DNA of 64,000 nucleotides from Streptomyces tateyamensis (lineage in GTDB: Bacteria; Actinomycetota; Actinomycetes; Streptomycetales; Streptomycetaceae): positions 1 through 64,000 of the forward strand of contig NZ_PYBW01000036.1 in assembly GCF_003205575.1 (NCBI RefSeq). The letters run 5' to 3'. Positions within the stretch are counted from its first letter, which is position 1. Every line of letters begins with the position of its first letter. A program made the translations under genes and the position numbers. The notes under the pieces were generated by a model that searched no databases, was not told where the DNA came from, and was given only the letters and a program-made list of their open reading frames with translations. Below, piece after piece: positions 16,218-23,748 of this stretch.

Positions 16218-16544
16218 TTACAGCACCTCGTCGAGCTCGCGCAGCAGCTTGGCCTTGGCCCGGGCACCCACCATCGACTTCACCGGCTCGCCGCCGCGGA
16301 AGACGATCAGGGTGGGCATCGACAGCACCCCGTACCTGGCCTGGACCTGCGGGTTGCGGTCCACGTCCAGGGTGACCACCTTGATCCGGTGCGCCTGCTC
16401 GGCCGCCACCGACTCCAGCACCGGCGCGATCATCCGGCAGGGCGGGCACCAGTCGGCGGTGAAGTCCACCAGCACCGGCAGGTCACTGCCCAGCACCTCG
16501 TCGGCGAAGGTGTCGTCGGTCACTGCGGCAAGGTTGTCAGCCAT
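16218..16544 (-). CDS. trxA: thioredoxin with WCPPC active site
   Basis: A 108-residue thioredoxin-fold protein that reduces protein disulfides in the cytoplasm. The active site is W32-C33-P-P-C36, with the conserved cis-proline in SMPTLIVF and the usual VDFTADWC and KVVTLDVDRN blocks. The CPPC dipeptide differs from the canonical CGPC and should shift the redox potential. The start overlaps the 3' end of the merR gene by 8 bp, so the two form an operon, likely controlled by that regulator. Alternatively it is a specialised thioredoxin distinct from the housekeeping one. Confidence 0.92.
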   Translation of the reverse strand: MADNLAAVTDDTFADEVLGSDLPVLVDFTADWCPPCRMIAPVLESVAAEQAHRIKVVTLDVDRNPQVQARYGVLSMPTLIVFRGGEPVKSMVGARAKAKLLRELDEVL

Positions 16545-16953
16545 GGTCCTCGTCCTCCCAGTCGGTGGTCAGCTCGCAGCGCGGGGAGGCGGGTGCGGCG
16601 GCCAACAGCTCGGCCTGGGCCAACTGCTGGGTCAGCTGCTCGCGCACCTCGCCGAGCCGGGCCAGGCAGTCGTCCAGTTCGGCCAGCTTGCGCCGGTACA
16701 CCTCCAGCGAGGCCGGGCAGGCGTCCCCGGCCGAGTGGCCGGCCTGCAGGCACTCGACGAACGGGCGGGTGTCCTCCAGCTCGAAGCCGAAGTCCTGCAG
16801 CAGCCGGATCTGCCGGACGAGCCGCAAGTCCCGCTCGTCGTAGGCGCGGTAGCCGTTGCCGGTGCGCCCGGCGGTCAGCAGGCCGCGCGACTCGTAGTAC
16901 CTCAGGGTGCGGGTGGTGGTGCCCGCCCGCTCGGCCAGCTCGCCGATCCGCAT
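16537..16953 (-). CDS. MerR-family transcriptional regulator
   Basis: A 138-residue protein. The winged helix-turn-helix starts MRIGELAERAGTTTRTLRYYESRGLL and continues NGYRAYDERDLRLVRQIRLLQDFGFELEDTR. A long dimerisation coiled coil follows, with one Cys in the AGDACPASLEVY loop and another near the C-terminus (SPRCELTT). This Cys placement could sense redox or metal, which fits the co-transcribed thioredoxin gene. The ATG at 16953 is supported by the canonical MerR N-terminus. A dyad lies about 40 bp upstream (16993-17012). Confidence 0.9.
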   Translation of the reverse strand: MRIGELAERAGTTTRTLRYYESRGLLTAGRTGNGYRAYDERDLRLVRQIRLLQDFGFELEDTRPFVECLQAGHSAGDACPASLEVYRRKLAELDDCLARLGEVREQLTQQLAQAELLAAAPASPRCELTTDWEDEDHG

Positions 16954-16992
16954 GCCCTCGACCTCCCGTGCTCGCGTGGGTACGACGGTAGA

Positions 16993-17012
16993 CCTTGCCG
17001 CCGACGTCAAGG
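16993..17012. promoter_or_regulatory. candidate MerR operator/promoter
   Basis: CCTTG-N10-CAAGG forms a dyad upstream of merR-trxA, and a -35-like TTGAC overlaps it on the minus strand. This is the arrangement expected for MerR autoregulation; the -10 is not certain. Confidence 0.4.
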
Positions 17013-17035
17013 CCAGTGCGTTCGCGGGTCGGGGG

Positions 17036-18646
17036 TCAGCCGCGGAAGAGGTTGTGCCCCACGTCGGACGGGACCACGTCCTGCACCGGCTGGCTGTCCG
17101 GCCCCGGCACGTGCTCGCCCGGGATCGGCTCGTCACCGACCCGGTGCAGCAGCACCACCCCGTCCTTGGTCCAGATCTGCTGGTAGCCGTGGGTGAGCAG
17201 CAGCTGGATGCGGGCCGCCTGCTCGGTGTCGGTGGCGAACGGGAAGGACCGGTGGTTCGCGCGGATCAGCACGTAGTCCATCCCGCGCGGGGTCCGGTCG
17301 ACCAGCACCACCTTGGTGCGCGAGGTGAGCCGCGGCACCGCCTGGTTGTCCGCCTCCACCGTGGCGCCGGTCGGGATCAGCCGGGTCGCCTGGACCAGCG
17401 CCGCCCCGCTGGTGCCCGCCTGCCACCAGGTCGGCACCACCAGCTGGAACAGCCCGAGCGGGACCGCCGCGGCCACCGTGAACGCCACCGTGGCCAGGCC
17501 GAGCCGCTGCGCCAGGCGGCGGCTGCCCTCCTGGCGGTACAGCCGGCCGAGCACCTCGATCGAGGCGGTGAGCAGGACCGGCCACAGGAAGGCGTCGTAG
17601 TGCCGGGCGATCGACCAGTGGTTGGGGTTGGTGGAGAGCAGCCGCTCGGCCAGCAGCGGCACCGCGCAGAGCGTGGTGAGCGAGCGCAGCGGGAGCAGGA
17701 AGAGGGTGCCGAAGAGCCAGAGCACCAGCAGCGGCTTGAGCGGGGCGTTGAACGCGCCGGTCAGCAGCAGCCACGGGTGGGTGAGCACATGGGTGGCGGC
17801 GCCGCCCATGTTCGGGCCGAGCTCCTGGTAGTTCCAGTAGTAGCCGGGCTGCCCGCCCATGGCCGGGATCAGCCAGGAGACCGCGGCCATGCTCAGCGTC
17901 GGGCCGAGGAGCAGGAAGACGAGGCCGGTGCGGTGGCCGGCCCGGTCGGCGGTGCGGCGGGCGCGCAGCAGCAGCACCAGGCCGTAGGCGCCGACCAGCA
18001 GCCCCAGGTCCTCCTTGGTGCAGCAGAGCAGCAGGGCCGCCACCGCCGCCGTGCCGTAGCGCCGGGCCAGGCCGCGCTCCAGCATCAGCAGCGTCAGCGG
18101 GACCGCGAAGGCCCCCTCGTGGAAGCCGCCGCGGGCCGAGGCGGTGAGCGGCCAGCCGAGCGCGAAGACCAGCGAGGCCAGGTCGGCTGCCCGCAGCCGG
18201 ACGGCGGCCGGGGCCGCGGCGAAGGCGTGCGCGGTGATCCGGCGGACCACCGGAACCCCGGCGGCGAACAGCAGCGCCTGGGCGAGCAGCAGCGCGCGCG
18301 GGTCGTTCCAGATCCAGTAGACCGGGGCGGCCAGCGCCAGCACCGGCGAGAAGTGGTCGCCGAGCAGCGAGAAGCCGGGCGGGAACTCGTGGTGGTAGCT
18401 CTTCACGATCGAGACCGGCAGCTGGAAGTGCGCGTAGCCGCGCATCCCCTGGTCGAAGATCCCCAGGTCGAAGCCGCCGAGCTGGACCGAGGTCCAGCCC
18501 TGCAGCCCGATCGCGAAGCACAGGGTGAAGCAGAGCAGGCTGAACAGCACCGCCCGGGTGCGGCTGGACAGCACCGGCACCCTGCGGTCGCGGCTGGTGT
18601 CGGCCGTGGCGGGCCCGGTCGTCGGGGCCTGGGTCTGCGTGCTCAA
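17036..18646 (-). CDS. DUF2079 polytopic membrane protein
   Basis: A 536-residue protein with about 11-12 hydrophobic helices. The DUF2079 family signature lies near the N-terminus (GGFDLGIFDQGMRGYAHFQLP) and before the third helix (LLGDHFSPVLALAAPVYWIW); the fold is GT-C-like, suggesting a polyprenyl-phosphate-sugar glycosyltransferase, but the substrate is unknown. The C-terminal about 110 residues are soluble and extracytoplasmic. TTG at 18646 is the only reasonable start after the preceding stop. The gene lies 25 bp after the GT87 gene, separated only by a hexamer repeat, so the two are co-transcribed. Confidence 0.85.
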   Translation of the reverse strand: MSTQTQAPTTGPATADTSRDRRVPVLSSRTRAVLFSLLCFTLCFAIGLQGWTSVQLGGFDLGIFDQGMRGYAHFQLPVSIVKSYHHEFPPGFSLLGDHFSPVLALAAPVYWIWNDPRALLLAQALLFAAGVPVVRRITAHAFAAAPAAVRLRAADLASLVFALGWPLTASARGGFHEGAFAVPLTLLMLERGLARRYGTAAVAALLLCCTKEDLGLLVGAYGLVLLLRARRTADRAGHRTGLVFLLLGPTLSMAAVSWLIPAMGGQPGYYWNYQELGPNMGGAATHVLTHPWLLLTGAFNAPLKPLLVLWLFGTLFLLPLRSLTTLCAVPLLAERLLSTNPNHWSIARHYDAFLWPVLLTASIEVLGRLYRQEGSRRLAQRLGLATVAFTVAAAVPLGLFQLVVPTWWQAGTSGAALVQATRLIPTGATVEADNQAVPRLTSRTKVVLVDRTPRGMDYVLIRANHRSFPFATDTEQAARIQLLLTHGYQQIWTKDGVVLLHRVGDEPIPGEHVPGPDSQPVQDVVPSDVGHNLFRG

Positions 18647-18674
18647 CTCGGTCTCGGTCTCAGTCTCAGTCTCA
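18647..18674. repeat. hexamer tandem repeat between two membrane-protein genes
   Basis: Plus-strand units are CTCGGT, CTCGGT, CTCAGT, CTCAGT and CTCA: 4.7 copies of 6 bp that fill the entire gap from the GT87 stop codon to the TTG start of the DUF2079 gene. A 6-bp unit change would keep frame but alter start spacing. Confidence 0.8.
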
Positions 18675-19973
18675 CCTGGTGGTCAACGTGTCGTCGTAGA
18701 AGCCGCGCTCGGCGCTCTCCAGTGCGGCCGGGGTGGTCCGCTCCGCCTCGGTCCGACGGGCCGTCAGGACCTTGCGGCCGACCACGGCGATGACCAGCGC
18801 GCCGAGGATCGGGTAGACCGAGGAGGCAGCCTGCCAGTTCCACGGGATGCCCAGGCCCGCGCTCTGCGGCACCAGCCACATCGTGTAGGAGAGGAAGGAG
18901 AGCAGGGTCACCGTCAGCAGTACCCGCCAGCTGCGGCCGCGCTCTCCCTTGGGCCGGCTCCACTCCCGGTCCGCCTCGGCGGCCAGCAGGATCAGCAGCG
19001 GGACGCACCAGACCCAGTGGTGGGTCCAGCTGATCGGGGAGACCAGGAGCGCGGTGAGGGCGGTGCAGACGGCGCCCCAGGCATCCGCCCGGCGCATCAT
19101 CCGGGCCGAGCGCCCGGCGAACACGGCCACGCCCATGCCGCCGACCAGCGCCAGGCCGCAGGCGGCGGTGGCCAGCAGTCCCGGGTCGTGCTGGCTGAGC
19201 AGGCGGGCGGTGGCGCCGCGCAGCGACTGGTTGTCCACCAGCTCGGTCAGGCCGACCCGGCTGGAGTCCCAGAGGTACTTGGCCCAGAAGCCGTAGGAGG
19301 CGCTGGGCAGCGCGACGGCCCCGATCAGGAAGGTGGCCGCGAAGGAGGCGGCCGAGACCATCGCGGCCCGGATCCGGCCGGTGAGCAGGAAGTAGACGGC
19401 GAACAGCCCCGGGGTCAGCTTCATGCCGGCCGCGATCCCGATCGCGATGCCCTTGGAGCGGCTGCGGTCGGGGCGGGTCAGGTCGATCAGCACCAGGCAG
19501 GCGATGGCCAGGTTGACCTGGCCGTACTGGATGGTGGTGAAGACCGGCTCCAGCCACGGGCCGAACCCGGCCGCCAGCAGCGCGCCCGGCAGCCGGTGCT
19601 GGCGGCGCGGCCAGCCGACCAGCTTGAAGGAGAGCCAGGCCAGCAGGCCGAGCAGGCCGATGTTGAAGAAGGTGACGATGATCCGCAGCGAGGTCACGTC
19701 GAACCAGGTGCTCGGCACGAAGAGCATCGCGGCGAACGGCGGGTAGGTGGCGGGCAGGTCCCAGCCCGGCAGCCGCATCCCGTAGAGGTCCTGGTGGGCT
19801 GCGACGGCGGCGCCCTCGGCCCGGTAGACCAGCATGTCCACCATCGAGAACGTCTGGAAGTGGCGCAGTACCGCGAAAATGGCGAGCGAGAGGAGCGCAG
19901 CCAGTCCGGCCACCGCGGTTGGGGTACGAAGAGCCGCCCGGAGTTTGGAATCCTGCCGGTCGCTCGTCGCCAT
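18672..19973 (-). CDS. GT87-family mannosyltransferase-like membrane protein
   Basis: A 433-residue GT-C protein with about 10 hydrophobic helices. GT87 features are an early loop with an Asp (FSMVDMLVYRAEGAA), the TYPPFAAMLFVP segment and the YGQVNLAIACLVLIDL helix, as in actinobacterial polyprenol-phosphate-mannose-dependent alpha-mannosyltransferases. It should act on the outer face of the membrane using the product of Ppm-type enzymes. The ATG at 19973 was preferred to an upstream start because the family starts shortly before the first helix and AGAGAGG lies upstream. It forms an operon with the DUF2079 gene. Confidence 0.85.
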   Translation of the reverse strand: MATSDRQDSKLRAALRTPTAVAGLAALLSLAIFAVLRHFQTFSMVDMLVYRAEGAAVAAHQDLYGMRLPGWDLPATYPPFAAMLFVPSTWFDVTSLRIIVTFFNIGLLGLLAWLSFKLVGWPRRQHRLPGALLAAGFGPWLEPVFTTIQYGQVNLAIACLVLIDLTRPDRSRSKGIAIGIAAGMKLTPGLFAVYFLLTGRIRAAMVSAASFAATFLIGAVALPSASYGFWAKYLWDSSRVGLTELVDNQSLRGATARLLSQHDPGLLATAACGLALVGGMGVAVFAGRSARMMRRADAWGAVCTALTALLVSPISWTHHWVWCVPLLILLAAEADREWSRPKGERGRSWRVLLTVTLLSFLSYTMWLVPQSAGLGIPWNWQAASSVYPILGALVIAVVGRKVLTARRTEAERTTPAALESAERGFYDDTLTTR

Positions 19974-20132
19974 CCCGCTACGTGCCTCTCTTGTAAGTCC
20001 AGGAATCGGGCAGGCCCGAACCGCGTGCCCCCGAGCACGCATCGAGCCACGCTAACCGCAGGCTCGGCCGCCCCCTATGACCCTCATCACTCGCAGCGTC
20101 ACGAGGCTGTCACACCTGAGGCGGGCCAACTC

Positions 20133-20151
20133 GCGGAATCACTGATTCCGC
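20133..20151 (-). terminator. hairpin downstream of the DUF397 gene
   Basis: GCGGAATC-ACT-GATTCCGC, an 8-bp perfect stem within the gap 19974-20325. A second dyad ATCGGAT-TCTC-ATCCGAT lies at 20204-20221. One or both probably terminate the XRE/DUF397 transcript. No gene was found in the gap; it also carries the GT87 promoter. Confidence 0.5.
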
Positions 20152-20325
20152 CCCAGGTAATCGAACTCCCAGTCGACGCACAGTGGGTGCTCACACCGGG
20201 TTCATCGGATTCTCATCCGATCGGCACGAGCCTCGTTTCGATCTGACGGACCGTATGCGAAGTGGAGTATTCGATTCCCGTAAGTCGTACCTGGACAGAT
20301 TAGCGCATATCGGACGGTGGTCCGG

Positions 20326-20526
20326 TCAAGAGAGGAGGCGACTGGACAGGCTGGGGTCGGACTTGACAGCCGCGAGGAACGCGGCGAGGGAGGCGGCGGG
20401 GAAGGTGAGGGACGGGCCGTGGGGGTCCTTGGAGTCACGGACGGCGGGGAGCTGCCGAGCCACCTCTACGCAGGCGCCGCCATCGTTCTGCGAGTAGCTG
20501 GACTTGCGCCACTGCACCGTGCTCAT
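20326..20526 (-). CDS. DUF397 family protein
   Basis: A 66-residue protein with the family signature MSTVQWRKSSYSQNDGGACVEVA and VRDSKDPHGPSLTFPAASLAAFL. Its ATG overlaps the stop of the upstream XRE regulator by 4 nt (ATGA), so the pair is translationally coupled. It is a second, separate copy of the regulator/DUF397 module found at 10.5-11.5 kb, in the opposite orientation. Confidence 0.9.
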   Translation of the reverse strand: MSTVQWRKSSYSQNDGGACVEVARQLPAVRDSKDPHGPSLTFPAASLAAFLAAVKSDPSLSSRLLS

Positions 20527-21335
20527 CCGTACAGCTCCTGTCTGATGTTCCGGAGAATCTCGATCGAGGCACTCGCCGAAGGAGCCTCGACTTGAAGCAG
20601 AGTGTACGCGCGCAACCACCGCTCAACCTTGGCGTGATCGCGCTCCAACAGCCCCATGTGGTAGCCCTCGGTGTAGCCGAGGAGGCTTCCGTCCCGCATC
20701 GTCAGCACGGTCACGGGAGAGAACAGCGAATTGCGCGTACCAAGCTCCAGTGACGCTACTTGCAGGCAGATATTCGGCAGTTGAGCGATGTCGATCAGGT
20801 AGTCGAGCTGCGCGGCCATGTCCTGGTCGGAGCCGATCCGCCGACGCAGCGAGACCTCGTCGATCACTGCCCAGACGTACGGCGGATCGTCAGCGGTGAG
20901 CAGTTCAGCCCTCTTCATCCGCTCGGCCAACCGCTCATCGGCAGTGTCGGCGGCTTCGGCGAAGACATCCGTCCCCGTGTTCAGCAGAGCACTCGCATAG
21001 GCACGCGTCTGGAGCAGACCAGGGATGAGACCCGGCTGGAAGAGGCGGATCTGCACCGCCTCGGCCTCCTGCTCCATGTACTCAAGGAAGCCGGCCTGAA
21101 AGACCGAACCCAACTCCCTGGTCAGATACCTCACCAGGAACCCGACTGCGCCCCCGGTGTCCAATGCACCGTCACAGAGGTCGGCCATCTCCTCCGACGG
21201 CTTCCTCGCCCCGCTCTCCACCTTGCTGATCAGGCTGCCACCGAAGGAGATCTCCGCTCCCACCTGGTCCTGCGTCTTTCCTCGCTTCTCCCGGTAGAAC
21301 CGCAGCACCGCGCCGATAACCTGAAGCGGGCTCAC
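20523..21335 (-). CDS. XRE-family regulator with DUF5753 domain
   Basis: The protein has about 270 residues from GTG 21335. The helix-turn-helix is AVLRFYREKRGKTQDQVGAEI then GGSLISKVESGARKPSEEM, followed by DUF5753 (IRLFQPGLIPGLLQTRAYASALL, later LPNICLQVASLELG). GTG 21335 was chosen because GGAG lies 6 nt upstream; an in-frame ATG at 21422 adds 29 residues but has no ribosome-binding site. It partners the DUF397 gene downstream. The base composition is visibly less GC-rich than neighbours, which may point to transfer of this module. Confidence 0.88.
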   Translation of the reverse strand: MSPLQVIGAVLRFYREKRGKTQDQVGAEISFGGSLISKVESGARKPSEEMADLCDGALDTGGAVGFLVRYLTRELGSVFQAGFLEYMEQEAEAVQIRLFQPGLIPGLLQTRAYASALLNTGTDVFAEAADTADERLAERMKRAELLTADDPPYVWAVIDEVSLRRRIGSDQDMAAQLDYLIDIAQLPNICLQVASLELGTRNSLFSPVTVLTMRDGSLLGYTEGYHMGLLERDHAKVERWLRAYTLLQVEAPSASASIEILRNIRQELYG

Positions 21336-21489
21336 CACCGGCTCCAGTTCCCGCTCTTGCTCCTTGCCAGTCAACTCGACCCCCAACTTGCCCGGACACG
21401 GGCCGGTTCTGTCCAGCCCCATCTACTAGCGAGGGTAACTCTGTGCCCACATCCTGGAAGCAGAACGTGACTACTCGTTAGGAACTCCG

Positions 21490-21735
21490 ATGCCCTCACG
21501 CCTCTCCCGCGCTGCCATGCGCCAACGCCAGGAAGCCGCCGACGCCCTGGAGGACTTCCAGGTGGCCCTCACCCTGGCCGGCGTCACGCTCCCGTCCGCC
21601 GGGCTCGACCCGCACGAGGGCCAGTTCACCGGCCAGGTGCTCATCGACCTGGGCCGGGTCTCCCCCGCCACCCTGGAGAAGCTCACGGACCTCCTCCGCG
21701 CGGCCCTCACGATCCGCGCGCAGTCCGCCCGTTGA
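21490..21735 (+). CDS. small conserved-type hypothetical protein
   Basis: An 81-residue soluble, helical protein with a basic N-terminus (MPSRLSRAAMRQRQEA) and an acidic middle. I do not recognise a function; short proteins of this kind often sit beside XRE/DUF397 regulators in streptomycetes. It starts 68 bp from the divergent regulator's longest start and its stop overlaps the next tiny gene by 3 nt. Confidence 0.65.
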   Translation: MPSRLSRAAMRQRQEAADALEDFQVALTLAGVTLPSAGLDPHEGQFTGQVLIDLGRVSPATLEKLTDLLRAALTIRAQSAR

Positions 21736-21848
21736 CTCAGCTGTACCGCCTGCGCCGCACCTGGGCCCGCCTCACCCGCCGGCCCCGGTGCCCCCTCGGC
21801 TGGCCCAACTGTCCCCTCTGCACCACGAATCCGAGGCTCTCCCCATGA
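21732..21848 (+). CDS. 38-residue Cys-rich micro-protein
   Basis: A 38-codon frame starting TTG at 21732, overlapping the previous stop (TTGA) and ending in an ATGA overlap with the next gene's ATG. The product is Arg-rich at the N-terminus and has three cysteines in a CPLGWPNCPLC motif, which could bind a metal. Its support is the tight coupling on both sides; there is no independent ribosome-binding site. Homology was not checked. Confidence 0.45.
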   Translation: MTQLYRLRRTWARLTRRPRCPLGWPNCPLCTTNPRLSP

Positions 21849-22024
21849 GCAACCGCAAGAGCGCCCTCACCATCCGGGTGTACCGCATCAACCCGGCCAC
21901 CGGCCACCGCACCCACCTGCACCGCGAAACCGTCCGCCTCGGCGAGCCCTACACGCGCCCCATCACCAACGACTGGCCTGCCTGCGCCTGCCCGCGCTGC
22001 CTGGCGGCCCGGGCGGCCCCGTGA
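21845..22024 (+). CDS. small hypothetical protein with C-terminal CACPRC motif
   Basis: A 59-residue protein: a beta-rich N-terminal part (SALTIRVYRINPATGHRTHLHRE) and a C-terminal CACPRCLAAR motif that resembles half a zinc knuckle. The ATG is coupled to the preceding micro-ORF by ATGA. Function unknown. Together with the two upstream genes it forms a three-gene overlapping set. Confidence 0.55.
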   Translation: MSNRKSALTIRVYRINPATGHRTHLHRETVRLGEPYTRPITNDWPACACPRCLAARAAP

Positions 22025-22076
22025 ACCGCCGCCCGCCCGCAGCATCGCCGACCCCGAGTAGTTCGGACAGGTGCAC

Positions 22077-22090
22077 CAGATGTACATCTG
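22077..22090. promoter_or_regulatory. 14-bp palindrome at the antitoxin promoter
   Basis: CAGATGTACATCTG is a perfect palindrome ending 13 bp before the antitoxin ATG. Toxin-antitoxin operons of the Phd/YefM type repress themselves through short palindromes at this position. The sequence between it and the ATG lacks a ribosome-binding site, so the transcript may be leaderless or nearly so. Confidence 0.6.
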
Positions 22091-22103
22091 CTACATTAAC
22101 TCC

Positions 22104-22385
22104 ATGAGTGAGCCGGTTATCGCCTCCATGGCCGAGGTTCGGAGCCACCTGGCGGACGTTCTCGACCGAGCCCGACGGGACGAGACTCCGACGATCATCA
22201 CCCGACGCGGCAAGGAAGAAGCCGTGGTGATCGACATCGACGAGTACCGCCGCCTGAGCAGCCTGGCCGAGGAGGCCGAGGACGCCTGGTTGAACCGCCT
22301 GGCCGACGAGGCGGAGACCGAGGGTCTGGAGGGTTCCGTCTCCCTGGAGGAGATGGCCGCCATCCTCCGCGCGCATCACGCTTGA
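22104..22385 (+). CDS. type II antitoxin, Phd/YefM family
   Basis: A 93-residue protein. The N-terminal Phd/YefM DNA-binding fold is read from MAEVRSHLADVLDRARRDETPTIITRRGKEEAVVIDIDEYRRL. The acidic C-terminal tail is the usual toxin-neutralising region. The ATG at 22104 matches the family start. Its stop overlaps a possible TTG start of the toxin gene (TTGA), so toxin synthesis is coupled to antitoxin translation. Confidence 0.92.
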   Translation: MSEPVIASMAEVRSHLADVLDRARRDETPTIITRRGKEEAVVIDIDEYRRLSSLAEEAEDAWLNRLADEAETEGLEGSVSLEEMAAILRAHHA

Positions 22386-22390
22386 TCCCG

Positions 22391-22669
22391 ATGGGTCACG
22401 TCACGCGGTTCACTCCGCATGCCCAGCGGGACATGCTCAAGGTTCCCCGGCCTGACGCGCTTCGCATCCTCCACCGCCTCGCCGAGTTGCCGAAGGGCCT
22501 GGACGAGGGGAACACCGCCAGCTTCGACATCAAGGCCCTTCAGGGGCACAACGCACGCTGGCGGTTGAGGGTCGGCGACTACCGGATCGTGTACACCGTC
22601 GAGGACGGCAGGCTGATCGTGTGGGTCCTGACCGTCGGGAACAGGCGCGACGTCTACCGCAACCTCTAA
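22391..22669 (+). CDS. RelE/ParE-family toxin
   Basis: A 92-residue basic protein with the RelE/ParE fold: VTRFTPHAQRDMLKVP, then DIKALQGHNARWRLRVGDYRIVYTVEDGRLIVWVLTVGNRRDVYR. The last block carries the conserved Arg/Tyr residues of RelE-type ribosome-dependent mRNA interferases. ATG 22391 was used; TTG 22382, overlapping the antitoxin stop, would add three residues. It is followed by a good terminator, so the pair is a self-contained module. Confidence 0.9.
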   Translation: MGHVTRFTPHAQRDMLKVPRPDALRILHRLAELPKGLDEGNTASFDIKALQGHNARWRLRVGDYRIVYTVEDGRLIVWVLTVGNRRDVYRNL

Positions 22670-22686
22670 CCCCGGCCTCGACCTAC

Positions 22687-22726
22687 CCTGGACCCGGAAG
22701 TCAGCCCGTGGACTTCCGGATCCAGG
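22687..22726. terminator. terminator between relE and the metallo-hydrolase gene
   Basis: CCTGGA-C-CCGGAAGTC pairs with GACTTCCGG-A-TCCAGG around an 8-nt loop, with one mismatch. It lies between convergent genes and probably works both ways. Confidence 0.75.
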
Positions 22727-22756
22727 CGCTTGGGCGCCCGCGCGAGCCGGCAGCCG

Positions 22757-23647
22757 TCAGTCCGCCAGCGCGAACCCCGCCCCCGCCGGCCGGACCCGGA
22801 CCGTGCCGGTGCCGCCGAAGTGCGCCGGGATCACCAGCTCGCCCAGTTCGGCCGCCCGCGCCAACACCTGACGGCGGGTCACCGCCGCCCGCGCCGGGTC
22901 CAGGCAGAGGCAACTGCTGCAGGACGGGGCCAGCACCTGGACCGGACTGTGCATCAGGTCCCCCACCAGGACGGCGCGTTCGCCGCCCGAGGCGATCCGC
23001 AGCACGGAGGAGCCCGGGGTGTGGCCCGGGGCCGACTCCAGCGTCAGGTGCTCGTCCAGGCGCAGTTCGCCGTCCCACAGCACGGCCTGCCCGGCCCGGT
23101 GGATCGGCGCGACGCTGTCCTGGTAGATCAGCCGGTCGATCTCGCGCAGCCCGTTCGCGTAGCCGTTCGCGGGCCCGAAGTGGAAGTCGTCGGCGGCGGG
23201 GAAGTAGTAGCGGGCGTGGGGGAAGGTCGGGACCCACTCCCCGTCCACGCCGGAGGTGTTCCAGCCCACGTGGTCGACGTGCAGGTGGGTGTTGACCACC
23301 GCGTCCACCTCCTCCACCCCGATCCCCGCCTCGGCCAGCAGGCCGGGGAAGCCGCCCTGCCAGTGGTGGAAGGGCGAGTCGGGCCGCTCCCGCCCGCTGC
23401 CCACCCCGGGGTCGACCACCACCGTGCGCCCGCCGCCGCGCACGATCCAGGTCTGCAGGGCCATGGCCGCCCGGTCGGTCTCCGGTTCCCAGTGGTCCGG
23501 GACCAGCCAGTCGGCGTTCTGGCGCCACAGCTCGGGCGGCGCGTCGGGCACCAGCTCCGGGGCCGGCAAGAAGGCGCCGCGCCACTCGACGAGCCGGACG
23601 ATCTCAAGGTCTCCCAGCGTGATCCGCTGCACGTTCGCACTGTTCAT
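22757..23647 (-). CDS. metallo-beta-lactamase fold hydrolase
   Basis: A 296-residue protein. The zinc site motif is HLHVDHVGW, followed by further ligands in APGHTPGSS and VGDLMHSP. The C-terminus ends with an IPAHFGGTG block as in lactonase-like MBL enzymes. A CSSCLCLD patch after VQVLAPS is unusual, with three cysteines in six residues. The ATG at 23647 was chosen on family length. The gene diverges from the AraC-type regulator, which probably controls it. Substrate unknown; AHL-lactonase-like or arylsulfatase-like enzymes are both possible. Confidence 0.88.
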   Translation of the reverse strand: MNSANVQRITLGDLEIVRLVEWRGAFLPAPELVPDAPPELWRQNADWLVPDHWEPETDRAAMALQTWIVRGGGRTVVVDPGVGSGRERPDSPFHHWQGGFPGLLAEAGIGVEEVDAVVNTHLHVDHVGWNTSGVDGEWVPTFPHARYYFPAADDFHFGPANGYANGLREIDRLIYQDSVAPIHRAGQAVLWDGELRLDEHLTLESAPGHTPGSSVLRIASGGERAVLVGDLMHSPVQVLAPSCSSCLCLDPARAAVTRRQVLARAAELGELVIPAHFGGTGTVRVRPAGAGFALAD

Positions 23648-23714
23648 GGTGTCGACCCTAGGAGCCAGGGATGACTGCCTCAATGCGTGGAGGGCTCAGA
23701 CTGATACGCAATAA

Positions 23715-23728
23715 GCTCACCAGTGAGC
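23715..23728. promoter_or_regulatory. dyad in the MBL/AraC divergent promoter
   Basis: GCTCAC-CA-GTGAGC is a perfect 6-bp dyad located between the divergent starts (23647 and 23749). It is a candidate binding site for a regulator of either gene. AraC proteins more often use direct repeats, so the ligand is uncertain. Confidence 0.45.
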
Positions 23729-23748
23729 GCTCCAGGTACCCTGGCCCG

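Noticed and set aside
20133..20221. Two dyads in the gap as a riboswitch
   Set aside because: They are simple hairpins without a conserved aptamer pattern and lie downstream of the DUF397 gene, so termination explains them better.
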